Both the position numbers and the translations under genes were made by a program. From Lyngbya sp. PCC 8106 (lineage in GTDB: Bacteria; Cyanobacteriota; Cyanobacteriia; Cyanobacteriales; Microcoleaceae), in contig NZ_AAVU01000007.1 of the NCBI RefSeq assembly GCF_000169095.1, positions 62,001 through 126,000 on the forward strand: a DNA stretch of 64,000 nt, read 5' to 3'. The notes under the pieces are model-generated. The model was not told the DNA's origin. It saw only the letters and a program-made list of their open reading frames with translations, and searched no databases. Positions 63,081 to 64,000 of this stretch are shown in pieces. Within the stretch, counting starts at the first letter, position 1. The number at the start of each line of letters is the position of its first letter.

Positions 63081-63656
63081 ATGAATATTCAACACTATAA
63101 TTACTGCTTGATTATAGATCTAGAAGCGACTTGTTGTGATCAACATACCATTCTGCGTTCAGAGATGGAAATTATCGAAATTGGGGCGGTAATGGTGGAG
63201 ACAAAAAAACTGACTTCCGTTAACGAATTTCAGACTTTTATTAAACCCATTCGTCATCCAATTTTAACTAAATTTTGTCAGCAATTAACGTCTATTACTC
63301 AAGCTCAAGTCGAGCAAGCACCTCACTATCCAGAAGCCATTAAAAATCTAAAAAATTGGTTATCTCAATATTCAGATTCTCATTTAATTTGGGGTTCTTG
63401 GGGAGACTATGACCGACGACAATTTGACCAAGATAGTCAATTTCATCATGTGTCTTTTCCGATAGGTTATCCTCATATTAATCTGAAAAAAATGTTTAGC
63501 ACAAGTCAAGGCTTAAAAGGACGTTATGGGATGGCAGACGCTTTAAAATTGGCAAATATTCCCTTAGAAGGAACCCATCACCGAGGAATTGATGATACTC
63601 GCAATATTGCTAAACTCATGCCTTATATTTTAGGTGTTAAAAAGCTAGAGCATTAA
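63081..63656 (+). CDS. DEDDh 3'-5' exonuclease (ERI-1/KapD-like)
   Basis: 191 residues from ATG 63081, preferred over an upstream in-frame start inside the kptA remnant. Catalytic residues: D-x-E in CLIIDLEATC, Asp in LIWGSWGDYDRRQF, and His/Asp in GTHHRGIDDTRN, giving a complete DEDDh set. EIIEIGAVMVE is typical of the ERI-1/KapD group. Substrate, RNA or DNA 3' ends, is open. It begins 11 bp past the kptA remnant, so the original genes were probably neighbours in one RNA-processing unit. Confidence 0.88.
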   Translation: MNIQHYNYCLIIDLEATCCDQHTILRSEMEIIEIGAVMVETKKLTSVNEFQTFIKPIRHPILTKFCQQLTSITQAQVEQAPHYPEAIKNLKNWLSQYSDSHLIWGSWGDYDRRQFDQDSQFHHVSFPIGYPHINLKKMFSTSQGLKGRYGMADALKLANIPLEGTHHRGIDDTRNIAKLMPYILGVKKLEH

Positions 63657-63684
63657 GTTGTAAACTCTGAGTGAAAAGATAACC

Positions 63685-64000
63685 ATGAAAATCAATAATT
63701 TTGACGCTCCTAAATTATTTTATCAACAAGCTAAAGAATATTTACTGCGCTATGAAGCTGAACATAATCTATTATTAGGAATTAGTCAAGCCTTAATACA
63801 TTCACCTGATAGATATGGGAATCAACCCTATTTAGCAACGGTAGAAGAAGAAGATAAAATTGTAGCGATTGCCATGATAACTCCTCCCTATAATTTTCTG
63901 CTTTCAAAAGTTGAAAACTTCGCGGCTATTGAAATGATCGCTCAAGATTTATATCAGAATAAAATATCATTACCGGGAGTTAGTGGTTTAACAACTGAAA
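63685..64000 (+). CDS. GNAT-family N-acetyltransferase, 3' end outside window
   Basis: Open from ATG 63685 to the window edge, 105 codons visible. FYQQAKEYLLRYEAEHNLLLG, YLATVEEEDKIVAIAMITPP and LSKVENFAAIEMIAQD match the N-terminal part of cyanobacterial GNAT enzymes; the acetyl-CoA motif would lie beyond the edge. It follows the exonuclease by 28 bp on the same strand. Confidence 0.6.
   Translation, partial: MKINNFDAPKLFYQQAKEYLLRYEAEHNLLLGISQALIHSPDRYGNQPYLATVEEEDKIVAIAMITPPYNFLLSKVENFAAIEMIAQDLYQNKISLPGVSGLTTE

Overview
The window is a piece of a cyanobacterial chromosome, most likely from a filamentous, motile, Oscillatoriales-type organism (the order is an inference). The evidence for a cyanobacterium is a phytoene desaturase/phytoene synthase pair of the plant type, a DnaK3/DnaJ pair, many HIP1 octamers (GCGATCGC), cyanobacterial families such as DUF760, DUF4079 and PATAN regulators, and a Pix-type phototaxis operon with cyanobacteriochrome-like GAF domains. 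By eye the DNA is moderately AT-rich, with long intergenic gaps, several repeat types and several decaying genes.

Layout. 0-10 kb: the 3' part of an M48-like membrane protein that has lost its zinc ligands, an RRM RNA-binding protein, crtP-crtB on the minus strand, a 514-bp tract of an 8-bp repeat, then dnaK3-dnaJ. 10-17 kb: transaldolase and a universal stress protein (minus), a zinc-ribbon mini-protein with a P-type ATPase, several small proteins, a gap N-terminal fragment, a BON protein and a pterin dehydratase. 17-22 kb: an accessory patch with hairpin repeats, an ImmA/IrrE-type metallopeptidase, and a large type ISP/IIG-like restriction-modification gene broken by one in-frame stop and carrying an in-frame palindromic repeat insertion. 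22-31 kb: a LpxB-like glycosyltransferase, a DJ-1/PfpI protein, a scar where a truncated solute-binding protein and a truncated methyltransferase meet head to head, a cysteine-dioxygenase-like cupin, a thioredoxin/CcdA pair, an RTX protein, a PEP-CTERM protein and a HAD hydrolase.

31-52 kb is a signalling region: a membrane histidine kinase, tRNA-Ser(CGA), ComEC, DUF4079 and YihY membrane proteins, two related REC-bearing regulators (REC-histidine kinase and REC-GGDEF-EAL), then a divergent Pix-like operon: PATAN-REC, CheY-like, second PATAN-REC, CheW, a soluble MCP with five tandem GAF domains, and a CheA-REC hybrid. All five GAFs keep both cysteines of DXCF cyanobacteriochromes at the same 28-residue spacing. 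Light sensed by the MCP would be passed by CheW to CheA, then to the REC proteins that act on type IV pili.

52-64 kb: a MITE-like element, a DUF2141 protein, a dnaK tail fragment with its terminator, DUF760, an MFS transporter, an ABC sugar-binding lipoprotein, a tandem pair of 125-bp repeats that look like small-RNA genes, an SDH-type membrane serine protease, prolyl oligopeptidase, small conserved proteins, a kptA pseudogene (frameshift plus stop), a DEDDh exonuclease and the start of a GNAT acetyltransferase. The most interesting items are the five-GAF photoreceptor operon, the tandem candidate sRNAs, the repeat inserted in-frame in the R-M gene, and the density of single-lesion pseudogenes. 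I found no CRISPR array, prophage or intact insertion sequence.
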